The notes: generated from the sequence alone by a model not told the origin. A stretch of 37,957 nucleotides of DNA from Alphaproteobacteria bacterium (GCA_025361185.1 JANYAR010000177.1:1-37957), one strand, 5' to 3'. Counted from the stretch's first letter, positions 15,682 to 23,984 are shown. Made by a program: numbers and translations.

Positions 15682-15728
15682 GCGGCAGCCCATGGACGGG
15701 GGCCGCACAGCCGCTCAAAGGAGGGCTG
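15682..15728 (+). promoter_or_regulatory. ROSE-like RNA thermometer in the hsp20 leader
   Basis: Two hairpins fill the short leader. The first pairs GCGGC (15682-15686) with GCCGC (15702-15706), with an inner CCC/GGG. The second, 15708-15728, pairs CAGCC plus CTC with GAG plus GGCTG around an AAAG loop, with an unpaired G (15713) in the left arm; its right arm contains the ribosome-binding site GGAGG. A weak SD-covering hairpin with a bulged G just before a small heat-shock gene is the hallmark of ROSE elements. Confidence 0.6.
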
Positions 15729-15731
15729 GAC

Positions 15732-16151
15732 ATGAACAGACATACGACTTTCGCAAGCCCTTATCTTCTGGGCTTCGAGCATCTGGAAAGGCTCCTGGAA
15801 CGCACCGCCCGCACGGCCGGCGATTCCTATCCGCCCTACAATATCGAACAGACAGAAGATGGCGGCATCCGCATCACGCTCGCGGTGGCGGGTTTCTCCC
15901 ATGAGGAACTCAGCGTCACCGAGGAAGACCGCCAGCTGGTGGTTCGCGGGCGTCAGGCGGAAGCAGACGGCAAGACATTCCTTCACCGCGGCATCGCGGC
16001 GCGGCAGTTCCTGCGCAGCTTCGTCCTGGCCGACGGCATCGAAGTGACGCGTGCCGCGTTAGACAATGGACTGCTGATGATCGATCTGGCCCGCAAGCAA
16101 GTCCAGCCCAGCGTGCGGGTGGTTGAGATCAAGATTGGAGGCTTATCATGA
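15732..16151 (+). CDS. Hsp20 family small heat-shock protein
   Basis: Encodes 139 residues from ATG 15732, preceded by GGAGG. An ATP-independent holdase that binds unfolding proteins in the cytoplasm. The alpha-crystallin domain spans about 35-130: YPPYNIEQTEDGGIRITLAVAG start, LSVTEEDRQLVVRG in the middle, LHRGIAARQFLRSFVL and the GLLMIDLAR end. The typical C-terminal I-x-I appears as VVEIKIGG. This is the IbpA-like branch. It overlaps the DUF1150 gene by four bases. The leader carries a candidate heat-shock promoter and a thermometer, so control is likely both transcriptional and translational. Confidence 0.94.
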   Translation: MNRHTTFASPYLLGFEHLERLLERTARTAGDSYPPYNIEQTEDGGIRITLAVAGFSHEELSVTEEDRQLVVRGRQAEADGKTFLHRGIAARQFLRSFVLADGIEVTRAALDNGLLMIDLARKQVQPSVRVVEIKIGGLS

Positions 16152-16402
16152 CGGACAGATTGGAAATCGAGGATGGCGAGGAGCACCGGTTCACCATGAA
16201 CCGCATCGCCTACATCAAACCCACGGGCGAGGATGAGGCGCACCGCCTTGGCCTGATCCCGGCCAACGTCAATCTGCCCGACGGCGTGACACTCTATGTG
16301 CTGCATGCCGAGGACGGCAGCGTGCTGGGCTTTACCGACGGGTATGCGTCCGCTTACGGCGCGGCCGTCCAGAACGAGCTCACGCCGGTCAGCCTTCATT
16401 AA
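16148..16402 (+). CDS. DUF1150 family protein
   Basis: Encodes 84 residues and starts within the hsp20 stop (ATGA at 16148-16151), so translation is coupled. The chain RIAYIKPTGEDEAHRLGLIP, then VTLYVLHAEDGSVLGFTDGYASAY, is the DUF1150 pattern. This family is found mainly in Alphaproteobacteria and commonly follows hsp20 genes. No function is established; co-expression with Hsp20 suggests a stress role. A strong terminator follows. Confidence 0.88.
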   Translation: MTDRLEIEDGEEHRFTMNRIAYIKPTGEDEAHRLGLIPANVNLPDGVTLYVLHAEDGSVLGFTDGYASAYGAAVQNELTPVSLH

Positions 16403-16437
16403 GTCAGCCCGCACTGGGCGGAATAGGAAGAAAACAG

Positions 16438-16468
16438 AAAGCCGGAGACTTTCGTCTCCGGCTTTTTT
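16438..16468 (+). terminator. rho-independent terminator after hsp20-DUF1150
   Basis: A perfect 9-bp stem GCCGGAGAC/GTCTCCGGC (16441-16449 with 16454-16462), loop TTTC, then six T. It closes the heat-shock unit and lies only 15 bases before the cyclophilin start, so that gene's promoter must overlap it. Confidence 0.9.
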
Positions 16469-16483
16469 GTTTAGACTGGGGTC

Positions 16484-17122
16484 ATGCGCAAAACATCCCT
16501 CGCCGCCCTCTTCGTCCTGTTCGCCCGTCCCGCCTTGGCGCAAGACGCCACGCAGCCTGTGCCGGCCGCCCCTCAAGCGGTGACACAGGCGCCCGCGAAC
16601 CCGCAGATGACCGGACCGCGCATCCTGATCGCCACCTCGATGGGCGACATCACCTTGCAGCTGGATTCGGCGCGCGCGCCCAAGAGCGTGGCCAATGTCC
16701 TGCGCTATGTGCGCGAAAAGCATTATGACAACACGGTGTTCTACCGCGTCGCCAAGGGCTTCGTGATCCAGATGGGCAGCTGGGATGCCAAGGGCAAGGG
16801 CCGGGGCATTCACCCCGGCGGCGTACCGCTGGAGGCCAATAACGGCCTTTCCAATCTGCGCGGCACGGTGGCGCTGGGCCGCGAAGACGCGCCCGACAGC
16901 GCCTCGGCGGAATTCTACATCAATCTGGCCGACAACACGCCGCTGGACCACAAGGCCGACGATCCCGGCAACGCCACGGGCTATGCCGTGTTCGGCCAGG
17001 TCACCTCCGGCATGGATGTGGTGGAGGCGATCGGCAACGTACCCACCGGCGACAATGGGCCGATGCCCGGCCAGGCGCCGGTGACACCGGTCGTGGTGAC
17101 GAAAGTTTCGCTGCTCAAATAG
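16484..17122 (+). CDS. periplasmic peptidyl-prolyl cis-trans isomerase, cyclophilin type
   Basis: Encodes 212 residues. Residues 1-19 are a Sec signal peptide (ARPALA-Q), followed by a Pro/Ala/Gln-rich linker to about 40, then one cyclophilin domain. It catalyses prolyl isomerisation in exported proteins. Family signatures seen are MGDITLQLDSARAPKSVANV, the catalytic-arginine element NTVFYRVAKGFVIQMG, NLRGTVALGRED and SAEFYINLADN. The central loop is close to the PpiA/PpiB type. It is adjacent to the heat-shock unit but separated by the terminator at 16438-16468. Confidence 0.93.
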   Translation: MRKTSLAALFVLFARPALAQDATQPVPAAPQAVTQAPANPQMTGPRILIATSMGDITLQLDSARAPKSVANVLRYVREKHYDNTVFYRVAKGFVIQMGSWDAKGKGRGIHPGGVPLEANNGLSNLRGTVALGREDAPDSASAEFYINLADNTPLDHKADDPGNATGYAVFGQVTSGMDVVEAIGNVPTGDNGPMPGQAPVTPVVVTKVSLLK

Positions 17123-17133
17123 CGGTGCAGACC

Positions 17134-17607
17134 TTAGGCCGCAGCAATTCCGGTGCCGTTCTTGTCCACCGTCAAAACGGCATAAAGCGCTTGCGCCGAA
17201 TTGGCGGCGCGTAGTTTTTCGCACGTCGCCTTGTCGCGCAGCAGGCGCGAAACCCGCGCCAGGGCCTTAAGGTGATCGGCACCGGCATTTTCCGGCGCCA
17301 GCAGCATGAACACCAAATCTACCGGCTGGCTGTCCACGGCCTCATAATCGATGCCGTTTTCCAGACGCGCGAACAACCCGGTAATGGTCTTGGCTTCCAT
17401 CATGCGGCCATGGGGAATGGCAATACCGGCGCCGACGCCGGTGGACCCCAGCCGCTCGCGCTCCACCAGGGTTTCGAATATACGCCGCTCCGAAAGCCGG
17501 GTCAGGCCATGGGCGCGCGCCGCCAGTTCCTGCAACAGTTGCTTTTTGGATTGCGCCTTCAGGCCCGTCAGAACGGCATCGGGCGCGAGCAGATCAGCGA
17601 TATTCAT
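17134..17607 (-). CDS. ptsN: PTS IIA-like nitrogen regulatory protein
   Basis: Encodes 157 residues from ATG 17607; a TTG directly before it is the only alternative. PtsN is the terminal phosphate acceptor of the nitrogen PTS and controls potassium uptake, sigma-54 functions and stringent response through its phosphorylation state. The phosphorylated His is H66 in GIAIPHGRMM. The fold is shown by LVERERLGSTGVG, PVDLVFMLLAPE and HLKALARVSRLLRD. It lies downstream of rpoN on the same strand with a 135-base gap. The hpf/raiA gene that usually lies between the two is not present. Confidence 0.94.
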   Translation of the reverse strand: MNIADLLAPDAVLTGLKAQSKKQLLQELAARAHGLTRLSERRIFETLVERERLGSTGVGAGIAIPHGRMMEAKTITGLFARLENGIDYEAVDSQPVDLVFMLLAPENAGADHLKALARVSRLLRDKATCEKLRAANSAQALYAVLTVDKNGTGIAAA

Positions 17608-17742
17608 CAACAGTCCCGGGTATGAAGTCCGCTTGCGTGATAGGTCCGCGCGGAATGATACGTCTTTTGCCCTGGTTAACGGGGCCTGCTCAAAAGCGGC
17701 GGGTTCATAGGCCGGTGCCCCGGCAATGTCAATCTTGCAAAG

Positions 17743-19269
17743 TTAGCGGCCGGCATGGGCCGGGGAATCCCCAGCCTTCAGGCGTCTGCGCTCCACCGAA
17801 GAGGGAATGCGCAGGGCTTCGCGATACTTGGCCACCGTGCGGCGGGCGATATTCACGCCATCGGCGGTCAACAACGCAACGATTCGATCGTCGGACAGAA
17901 TTTCCCGCGGCTCCTCATTTTCGATCATTTCGCGGATACGGTCCCGCACCGCTTCGGCGCTGTGCGATTCGGCGCCATCCATCGCCTGGATCGAGGCGGT
18001 GAAGAAGTATTTCAATTCGAAAATGCCGCGCGGCGTGGCGATATATTTGTTGGAGGTGACGCGGCTGACCGTGGATTCGTGCATCGAAATCGCGTCCGCG
18101 ATGATGCGCAGATTGAGCGGGCGCAAATGGCGAACGCCGTGGGCGAGAAACGCATCCTGATGGCGCACGATCTCGCTGGCGACCTTCAGGATGGTGCGCG
18201 CCCGCTGGTCCAGGCTCTTGACCAGCCAATTGGCGTTGGTGAGACAGTCCACCAGATAATTCTTGCTGTCCTTGTCGCGGGCGGTCTTGGAGACAGTGCC
18301 GTAATATTGATTGTTCACCAGCAGCCGCGGCAGGGTGTCGCTGTTGAGCTCGACCAGCCAACCGCCGTCGGGCCCTGTCCTGACAAAGACATCGGGGACG
18401 ACCGGCGTGACCGGTTCCGTGCCGAAGGCCAGGCCGGGCTTGGGATTGAGGCGGCGGATCTCCGAGATCATGTCGGAAATGTCTTCGGCGTCCACGCCGC
18501 ACAAGCTCGTCAGCTGGGCAATGTCGCGGCGGGCGACCAGATCCAGGCGGGTCAGCAGCGTTTCCATCGCCGGATCGAGCCGGTCATTGGCCTTGAGTTG
18601 CAGGCTTAAGCATTCCGCCAGGTCGCGGGCGCCCACACCCACGGGATCGAAACCCTGCAGCACACCCAGCACGGCCTGCACATCCTCGATCTCGCAGCCA
18701 AGGCGCGTGGCGATATCCGTCAGATCGGCGCGCAGATAACCGGTCTCGTCCACCGCATCGATCAACGCCAAGAGGATCATGCGATCCTCCGGCAGCAGAG
18801 CCGCGATCGACAGCTGGCCTTCCAGATGATCCTTCAGGGACAAATCGGCCATGATGGAGGATTCCAGGCTATCCTCGCCGTCATAGGCGTTGCCGGACTT
18901 CACCGTGGTCCAATCCGCCAGGGAAGAGCCGGACTGCGGCGCTTCCGCCGCCTTGCGCGGCTCGGCGTCATACATGTTGTCGTGCGCGGCCTCGTCCATG
19001 TCAGAGGCCTTGGAGAAATCCTCGCGGCTGAGCGCCACATCGGCGCCCTCGCCGGCGGCCGCCTCCGCGCCGGTCTCGGGCGTCTCGCTGGCCGGCGCGG
19101 CATCGCGGTCGTCGCGTTCCAGCAGCGGATTCTTTTCCAGCTCGGCTTCGCAATATTCGGCCAGCTCGACATTCGACAGTTGCAGCAGCTTGATGGCCTG
19201 CTGCAATTGGGGCGTCATGACCAGCGATTGGCCCTGACGAAGTTCTAATCTTGGACCGACCCCAGCCAT
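17743..19269 (-). CDS. rpoN: RNA polymerase sigma-54 factor
   Basis: Encodes 508 residues. Directs RNA polymerase to -24/-12 promoters that need an enhancer-binding activator. Region I is the Gln/Leu-rich start (LELRQGQSLVMTPQLQQAIK). Region II is acidic (about 50-130). Region III includes the core-binding domain and the helix-turn-helix near DAISMHESTVSRVTSNKY. The RpoN box is ARRTVAKYRE near residue 480. The length is normal. The 6-base gap to lptB shows one operon with the lpt genes. The C-terminus extends about 20 residues past the box (VERRRLKAGDSPAHAGR). Confidence 0.96.
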   Translation of the reverse strand: MAGVGPRLELRQGQSLVMTPQLQQAIKLLQLSNVELAEYCEAELEKNPLLERDDRDAAPASETPETGAEAAAGEGADVALSREDFSKASDMDEAAHDNMYDAEPRKAAEAPQSGSSLADWTTVKSGNAYDGEDSLESSIMADLSLKDHLEGQLSIAALLPEDRMILLALIDAVDETGYLRADLTDIATRLGCEIEDVQAVLGVLQGFDPVGVGARDLAECLSLQLKANDRLDPAMETLLTRLDLVARRDIAQLTSLCGVDAEDISDMISEIRRLNPKPGLAFGTEPVTPVVPDVFVRTGPDGGWLVELNSDTLPRLLVNNQYYGTVSKTARDKDSKNYLVDCLTNANWLVKSLDQRARTILKVASEIVRHQDAFLAHGVRHLRPLNLRIIADAISMHESTVSRVTSNKYIATPRGIFELKYFFTASIQAMDGAESHSAEAVRDRIREMIENEEPREILSDDRIVALLTADGVNIARRTVAKYREALRIPSSVERRRLKAGDSPAHAGR

Positions 19270-19275
19270 GATGCC

Positions 19276-20073
19276 CTATAGCGAGAATTTTTCGCCGAGA
19301 TAGACGCGCCGCACATCGCGGTCGCTGACGATCTCCGCCGGCGTGCCTTCTTTCAGCACGCGGCCGTCGTGAAGAATATAGGCGCGGTCGATCACATCCA
19401 GCGCATCGCGGACATTGTGATCGGTGATCAAGACGCCGATGCCGCGGTCCTTGAGATGCTTGACTAGGTCGCGGATTTCGCCCACCGCGATGGGATCGAT
19501 GCCGGCGAAGGGCTCATCCAGCAGAATATAGGAAGGATGTGTCGCCAGGCAGCGGGCGATCTCGACGCGGCGGCGTTCGCCGCCCGACAGCGCCACGGCA
19601 GGGGTGTTGCGGATATGGGTGATGCCGAATTCCGCCAGCAACGCCTCGACCATCGCTTCCAGCCTTGCGCCATCGGGTTCCAGCAACTCGGCGGTGGCGC
19701 GGATATTCTGTTCGGCGGTGAGGCCGCGAAAGATCGAGGCTTCCTGCGGCAGATAACCGATGCCCAGCCGGGCGCGGCGGTACATGGGCAGCTTGGTCAC
19801 ATCGTGACCATCGACTTCGATGGAGCCGGTGTCGGCCGGGATCAGGCCCGTGATCATGTAGAAGCAGGTGGTCTTGCCCGCGCCATTGGGACCCAAAAGA
19901 CCGACCGCTTCGCCGCGCCTTAATGAAAGACTAACCGAGCGCACCACGGGGCGCTTGTTGTAGCTCTTGCCGATGCGCGAAACCACCAGCCCCTTGCCGC
20001 CGTCCACGACGCGCAAGCCGTCGGCGGTGGTTTCGCCGTCATTGTGCTGGTTTTCTGTGCTCTTCTCGATCAT
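19276..20073 (-). CDS. lptB: lipopolysaccharide export ABC transporter ATPase
   Basis: Encodes 265 residues from ATG 20073 (MIEKSTENQ); a longer frame to 20100 lacks support. LptB drives LptFG in extracting LPS from the inner membrane. Walker A is GPNGAGKTT, the Q-loop lies in GIGYLPQEASIFRGLT, the signature is LSGGERRR, Walker B is YILLDEPF and the switch His is in ITDHNVRD. The GIGYLPQEASIFR segment is characteristic of LptB. There is an N-terminal extension of about 30 residues before the first strand compared with E. coli LptB. Part of the lptC-lptA-lptB-rpoN run. Confidence 0.96.
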   Translation of the reverse strand: MIEKSTENQHNDGETTADGLRVVDGGKGLVVSRIGKSYNKRPVVRSVSLSLRRGEAVGLLGPNGAGKTTCFYMITGLIPADTGSIEVDGHDVTKLPMYRRARLGIGYLPQEASIFRGLTAEQNIRATAELLEPDGARLEAMVEALLAEFGITHIRNTPAVALSGGERRRVEIARCLATHPSYILLDEPFAGIDPIAVGEIRDLVKHLKDRGIGVLITDHNVRDALDVIDRAYILHDGRVLKEGTPAEIVSDRDVRRVYLGEKFSL

Positions 20074-20148
20074 TTCTCTGGGCGCTCGTGTCGCTGGCAA
20101 AAACCATGCCTGTTTGTGTTTAAGGAACCATGAAATTCATTGCCGGCC

Positions 20149-20661
20149 TCACTGGGAATTCGGCAAAAAGACGGCATGAACCCGGCCATTGCCCTGGGTC
20201 CCGGTCTGACTTTTGACACCGCCGCCCAGAACCGCCTGGCCGGTCTCAAGATTGACCGTCAGCTGCACGCCGCGCATCACATCCTTGCCTTTTTTCAGAA
20301 CCACGTTGCCCGTCATCACCACAACGCGCGGGACCACGGAATACACGCCATTGTCACCGGTGACGATGCCGGACTTGGGTGAATCCACCACGACATTGCC
20401 GCTGGCCACGACCTTATCGGGCTTGCCATTGACGGTGGTCAGTTTCACCACATTGGCGCGCAGCTTCATGTCGGCCTGGACGATGACGACATTGCCGGTA
20501 TAAGTGCCGGACTTGGCGTTGAGATCAGCCTGGAAACTGTCCGAGTCGATGCTAATGGGCGCATTGCTGTCATGCTGAGCGGCCACCGGCTTGGCCGCAG
20601 GCGCGGCCAAGCCGGTGGCCGGAATTGCAAGAGCAGCAACAAATATCAAGGCGCGCTTCAT
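20149..20661 (-). CDS. lptA: lipopolysaccharide transport periplasmic protein LptA
   Basis: Encodes 170 residues with a Sec signal peptide (residues 1-19). LptA forms the periplasmic bridge that carries LPS to the outer membrane. The OstA/LptA beta-jellyroll is shown by PISIDSDSFQADLNAKSGTY-type first strands, the YTGNVVIVQADMKLRANVV repeat and VMTGNVVLKKGKDVMRGVQL. The ATG overlaps the lptC stop by four bases (20658-20661). The 75-base gap before lptB is the only sizeable break in the lpt run. Confidence 0.93.
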   Translation of the reverse strand: MKRALIFVAALAIPATGLAAPAAKPVAAQHDSNAPISIDSDSFQADLNAKSGTYTGNVVIVQADMKLRANVVKLTTVNGKPDKVVASGNVVVDSPKSGIVTGDNGVYSVVPRVVVMTGNVVLKKGKDVMRGVQLTVNLETGQAVLGGGVKSQTGTQGNGRVHAVFLPNSQ

Positions 20662-21314
20662 TTCTTGGTTCCCGTTAACGTCATTTGAACATGGCCGCTC
20701 AGGGTCAGGATGTTGGTCGACCGATCGGCATGGAATTCATCGGCGCGCAACGTTCCTTGCGGTCCCTGTCCGGTCACCGGCTCATGCCCATGGATAATGC
20801 TTTGCTTGAGGTTGGCCGAGGCGCTGTTGGAATGAAGCTCATAACCGGTGGCGGTGAAAACATCGATGCCGCCGGAAAGCTCCAGCCGGCCGGCGGCCAT
20901 GTCCACCATGCCGCTGCGCGCACGGGCACTGATCCAGTTATGATTGTCCAGAGTCAGGTCGGCTTCCAGATTCTTCAGGCTGGCCTTCTTAGCATTGCCC
21001 CCATCCTGGACCGCGGAATCGGCGGTGATGACAAAGGGATTGCCCTTGGCGTCGGCGCCGGTCAGCCGCGGCTTGACCATGGTGAGATCGTTTTCGATAC
21101 GGCCCAGTCTTTCATACGACATCTGCAACTGGCGCGGCATGCGCTGGACAAAGAAAAAGGCCAGCACCGCGGCAATAGTCAGGAAGGCGCCCAGCGAAAG
21201 CAGCCGTTTCATCAGCGCCACGAAACGCGAATAGCGCAGCGCTTCCACCGTCGTGGTGCGCACGCGCGCCGACCAGTCATATCTGCGCGTGTGAGGGTCA
21301 ACTGCCATGCTCAT
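20658..21314 (-). CDS. lptC: LPS export ABC transporter periplasmic protein LptC
   Basis: Encodes 218 residues. A cytoplasmic N-terminus of about 40 residues is followed by one membrane span (LLSLGAFLTIAAVLAFFFV) and a periplasmic LptC domain. LptC takes LPS from LptBFG and passes it to LptA. Family pattern is seen in MVKPRLTGADAKGNPFVITA, ASLKNLEADLTL and the late IIHGHEPVTGQGPQGTLRAD. The long basic N-terminus is common in alphaproteobacterial LptC. Overlaps kdsD at its start (21311-21314) and lptA at its end, so the three are translationally coupled. Confidence 0.9.
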   Translation of the reverse strand: MSMAVDPHTRRYDWSARVRTTTVEALRYSRFVALMKRLLSLGAFLTIAAVLAFFFVQRMPRQLQMSYERLGRIENDLTMVKPRLTGADAKGNPFVITADSAVQDGGNAKKASLKNLEADLTLDNHNWISARARSGMVDMAAGRLELSGGIDVFTATGYELHSNSASANLKQSIIHGHEPVTGQGPQGTLRADEFHADRSTNILTLSGHVQMTLTGTKK

Positions 21315-22327
21315 GCCAGCCCTGCGCGCAGGCAGTCATGGATGTGGACGACGCCCAGGGGGCTGCGGGAATCCTCCGCCAGTACGAACAGCTGGGTGAT
21401 CTTCAATTCCGTCATCAGCGCCAGCGCCTCGGCGGCCAGCTGGTCGGGCCGGGCGATCTTGGGGCCCGCGGTCATCACTTCGGCCGCCTTGCGGTTTTCG
21501 ATGCCGCCGCCGCTGGAATCATCCAACGCGTGACGGCGAATGTCGCCGTCGGTGACGATGCCGACCAGGCTGCCCGCGTCATTCACAACACCGACGCAGC
21601 CCAACCGCCCCGACGCCATGGTCAACAGGACGTCCCGCATGCCGGTGGTTTCGCGCGCCAGCGGCACATCAGCGCCGCTGTGCATCAAATCGCTGACGCG
21701 GATCAGGGCCCGTCCCAGGCTGCCGCCGAGGTGCAGATCGCGATATTGGTCCGGTGAGAAACCCTTGCGCTCCATCAACGCGATCGCCAGGGCATCGCCC
21801 AGCGCCTGCATCACGGTTGTGGACGTGGTGGGCGCCAGCCCCATCGGACAAGCTTCCGGCATGCGCGGCAGCAAGAGCTGCACATCCGCCGCCTTGATCA
21901 GGGTGGAGTCGGGATTGGCGCCGATGGCGACGATGGGAATGCGATGGCGCTTGGCATAGGTGATGAGATCGGACAGTTCCGCCGTCTCCCCGCCCCACGA
22001 CAAAAGCAGCAGCAAATCCTGCCGTGTGATCGCGCCCATATCGCCATGACTGGCTTCGGCGGGATGAACGAAATAGGCGGGCGTGCCGGTCGAGGACAGC
22101 GTGGCGGCAATCTTGCGCGCCACAATCCCGGACTTGCCCATGCCGCTGACGATGATGCGGCCCTTGGCTGCCAGCATCAGCCCCACAGCACGGGAGAAAT
22201 CTCCATTCAGCGCCTCGGCCAGGACGGTCAACCCTTGGCTTGCCATGGTCAGAACCCGGCGGGCGGCGGCCAGGTCGCCGGCGGCATCGCTCGGCAGGCT
22301 GTGCAGGGATGCTTTGGCGGGCGCCAT
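21311..22327 (-). CDS. kdsD: KpsF/GutQ family arabinose-5-phosphate isomerase
   Basis: Encodes 338 residues. Converts ribulose 5-phosphate to arabinose 5-phosphate, the first step to KDO for lipid A core. The N-terminal SIS domain has GMGKSGIVARKIAATLSSTG and HPAEASHGDMGAI; TDGDIRRHAL and two CBS domains (about 215-335) form the C-terminal half. An AAAGG ribosome-binding site precedes the ATG, and the upstream region is AT-rich (AATATAAAAAATATT around 22342-22356), a plausible promoter for the kdsD-lpt run. Overlaps lptC by four bases. Confidence 0.93.
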   Translation of the reverse strand: MAPAKASLHSLPSDAAGDLAAARRVLTMASQGLTVLAEALNGDFSRAVGLMLAAKGRIIVSGMGKSGIVARKIAATLSSTGTPAYFVHPAEASHGDMGAITRQDLLLLLSWGGETAELSDLITYAKRHRIPIVAIGANPDSTLIKAADVQLLLPRMPEACPMGLAPTTSTTVMQALGDALAIALMERKGFSPDQYRDLHLGGSLGRALIRVSDLMHSGADVPLARETTGMRDVLLTMASGRLGCVGVVNDAGSLVGIVTDGDIRRHALDDSSGGGIENRKAAEVMTAGPKIARPDQLAAEALALMTELKITQLFVLAEDSRSPLGVVHIHDCLRAGLA

Positions 22328-22513
22328 GTAAGCCTTTGTAATATAAAAAATATTTACGGCATCCAGCTTAGCGGGTCCGGGTTACGGCGCCGTTAAGCGA
22401 ATTTCGTGCCAAGTTTCGCCCGGATTTGAGGCAACCGCAAGGCGGGCGGATTTTGGCGGCAATTCAGAGTTTGCGTCCACGGCCGCTCGCATGGCGCGCG
22501 GCACTCGCCACTC

Positions 22514-22590
22514 TCAATGCGAGAAGATGTCGATCTCTTCCCAACCGGCGAGATCCAGCGCGGCGCGCCCGCGCGCATCGAAGGCGCTTG
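22514..22590 (-). pseudogene. remnant of a second RNase D gene (C-terminal tail only)
   Basis: The minus strand encodes a tail ending in LDLAGWEEIDIFSH and a TGA at 22514-22516. The intact RNase D just upstream ends LDLAGWEEVDIFAH. The copies differ mainly at silent or conservative positions, and are spaced 94 bases apart (stop to stop). No start codon or remaining domain exists, so this is a fragment of a duplicated gene. A perfect 9-bp hairpin (CGAAGGCGC/GCGCCTTCG, 22579-22602) sits at its left border with the intact gene. The rest of 22328-22513 holds no gene I can support. Confidence 0.7.
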
Positions 22591-22607
22591 GCCGCGCCTT
22601 CGATCCA

Positions 22608-23219
22608 TCAATGCGCAAAGATATCGACCTCTTCCCAGCCGGCAAGGTCTAGCCTCGCGCGGGCGGGTAGAAAATCGAAACAGGCCTGGGCCAGCTGGGT
22701 GCGGCCCTCGCGCGCCAGCATGGCATCCAGCGCCGTCTTGAGCTGATGCAGATAGGCGACATCATTGGCGGCATAGGCGAGCTGTTTTTCGCTCAATTCC
22801 CTGGCGCCCCAATCGGAGGACTGTTGTTCCTTGGACAGATCCACATTCAGCAATTCACGCACCAGATCCTTGAGGCCATGCTTGTCGGTATAGGTGCGCA
22901 CCAGCTTGGAGGCGATCTTGGTGCAATAGACCGGCCCCACCTCCACGCCCAGATATTGCCGGAACATGGCGATGTCGAAGCGGGCGAAATGGAACAGCTT
23001 GGTCACCTTGGGATCGGCGAGCAGCTTCTTGAGATTGGGGGCGGCATACTGGCCGGGCGCAAACTGTACCGCATGGCAGACATCGTCGCCCGCCGACAAT
23101 TGCGCCAGGCACAGCCGGTCGCGCTGGGGGTTCAGCCCCAAGGTTTCGGTGTCGATGGCGACCAGAGAACCCAGGTTCAGCCCATCCGGCAGGTCGCCCT
23201 GATACAGCTTGATCTTCAT
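22608..23219 (-). CDS. rnd: ribonuclease D-like 3'-5' exonuclease
   Basis: Encodes 203 residues from ATG 23219 with a GGAG ribosome-binding site; an open frame continues far upstream but has no coding character. The chain is only the DEDD exonuclease domain: Exo I VAIDTETLGL with its Asp and Glu, Exo II LFHFARFDIAMFRQYLG, and Exo III LAYAANDVAYLHQL with the D-x-x-x-D/Tyr arrangement. The HRDC domains of E. coli RNase D (375 residues) are absent. This short form is common in Alphaproteobacteria and sits before kdsD. It probably trims tRNA or other small RNA 3' ends. A tail-only duplicate follows. Confidence 0.88.
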   Translation of the reverse strand: MKIKLYQGDLPDGLNLGSLVAIDTETLGLNPQRDRLCLAQLSAGDDVCHAVQFAPGQYAAPNLKKLLADPKVTKLFHFARFDIAMFRQYLGVEVGPVYCTKIASKLVRTYTDKHGLKDLVRELLNVDLSKEQQSSDWGARELSEKQLAYAANDVAYLHQLKTALDAMLAREGRTQLAQACFDFLPARARLDLAGWEEVDIFAH

Positions 23220-23264
23220 GCCGCTCCAATAGCGCACAGCGCCGTTAATTAATAGAGTAACCCC

Positions 23265-23984
23265 ATGGAAGCTCGGGCGGCCCCCTTGGAAAAAAGTCAT
23301 CTGAGAAAGGATGGGGGACCGGGCGCGGTTCTGTCGCTGCTGCTGCACGGGTTGCTGGTGCTGCTGGCGCTCTGGTATCTCGGCCACCGGCCGGCAATGC
23401 GTGAAACGCAATCGCGCGCTTTGTCGGTGGAGCTGGTGATCGGCGGCGGCCTTGGCCAGGACAGCGGTCCAACGCAAGCCGCACAGCTTCAGGTGGCGAG
23501 GCCGCACCCCGAAAGCGCGCCCGTGCCGGAAGGCACCAACCCCAACGGCACCAAGGAACCGCAGGATGAGCTTTCCGCCCAGCTGCGGGCGCTGGCGCAA
23601 CTGCAAACGCCGCAAGCCGCGTTGCCCAATGCCGACAACAGCGCGGCGCCCACCGGCAGCGGCGGGGGAACAGGCGAAGGCAATTATGCGCTGAAGGATT
23701 TCATCCGGGCGCAGATCCTGCGGCGCTGGCTGCCCGATCTTTCCACGGCGGGGGCGCGCGACATGCCGGTGGTCGTCAAGGTGCGGCTTTTGAAAAGCGG
23801 CGTGATCGACGATGTGGAGATCGTGGACCAGGCGCGCTTCCATACCGACAAGGCCTTCCGCAACATGGCGCTGTCGGCGCGCGACGCCGCCCTGCTGGCA
23901 TCGCCGATTCAAATTCCTGGCGTACGCTTTGACAAGACACAGTCTGTGACGATCGATCTGGATCCGAAGGCTGTGTTGCGCTAA
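23265..23984 (+). CDS. TolA/TonB-like energy-coupling protein
   Basis: Encodes 239 residues. A cytoplasmic N-terminus is followed by one membrane span (about 21-40, AVLSLLLHGLLVLLALWYL), the SxxxH-like element SLLLHG of TonB/TolA anchors, a Pro/Gln/Ala-rich periplasmic stretch (65-145) and a C-terminal TonB/TolA-like domain (about 150-239) with ILRRWLPDL and VVVKVRLLKSGVIDDVEIV. It may couple proton-motive force to an outer-membrane partner, but no ExbB/ExbD or TolQ/TolR genes are nearby. Divergent from rnd with 45 bases between. Confidence 0.7.
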   Translation: MEARAAPLEKSHLRKDGGPGAVLSLLLHGLLVLLALWYLGHRPAMRETQSRALSVELVIGGGLGQDSGPTQAAQLQVARPHPESAPVPEGTNPNGTKEPQDELSAQLRALAQLQTPQAALPNADNSAAPTGSGGGTGEGNYALKDFIRAQILRRWLPDLSTAGARDMPVVVKVRLLKSGVIDDVEIVDQARFHTDKAFRNMALSARDAALLASPIQIPGVRFDKTQSVTIDLDPKAVLR

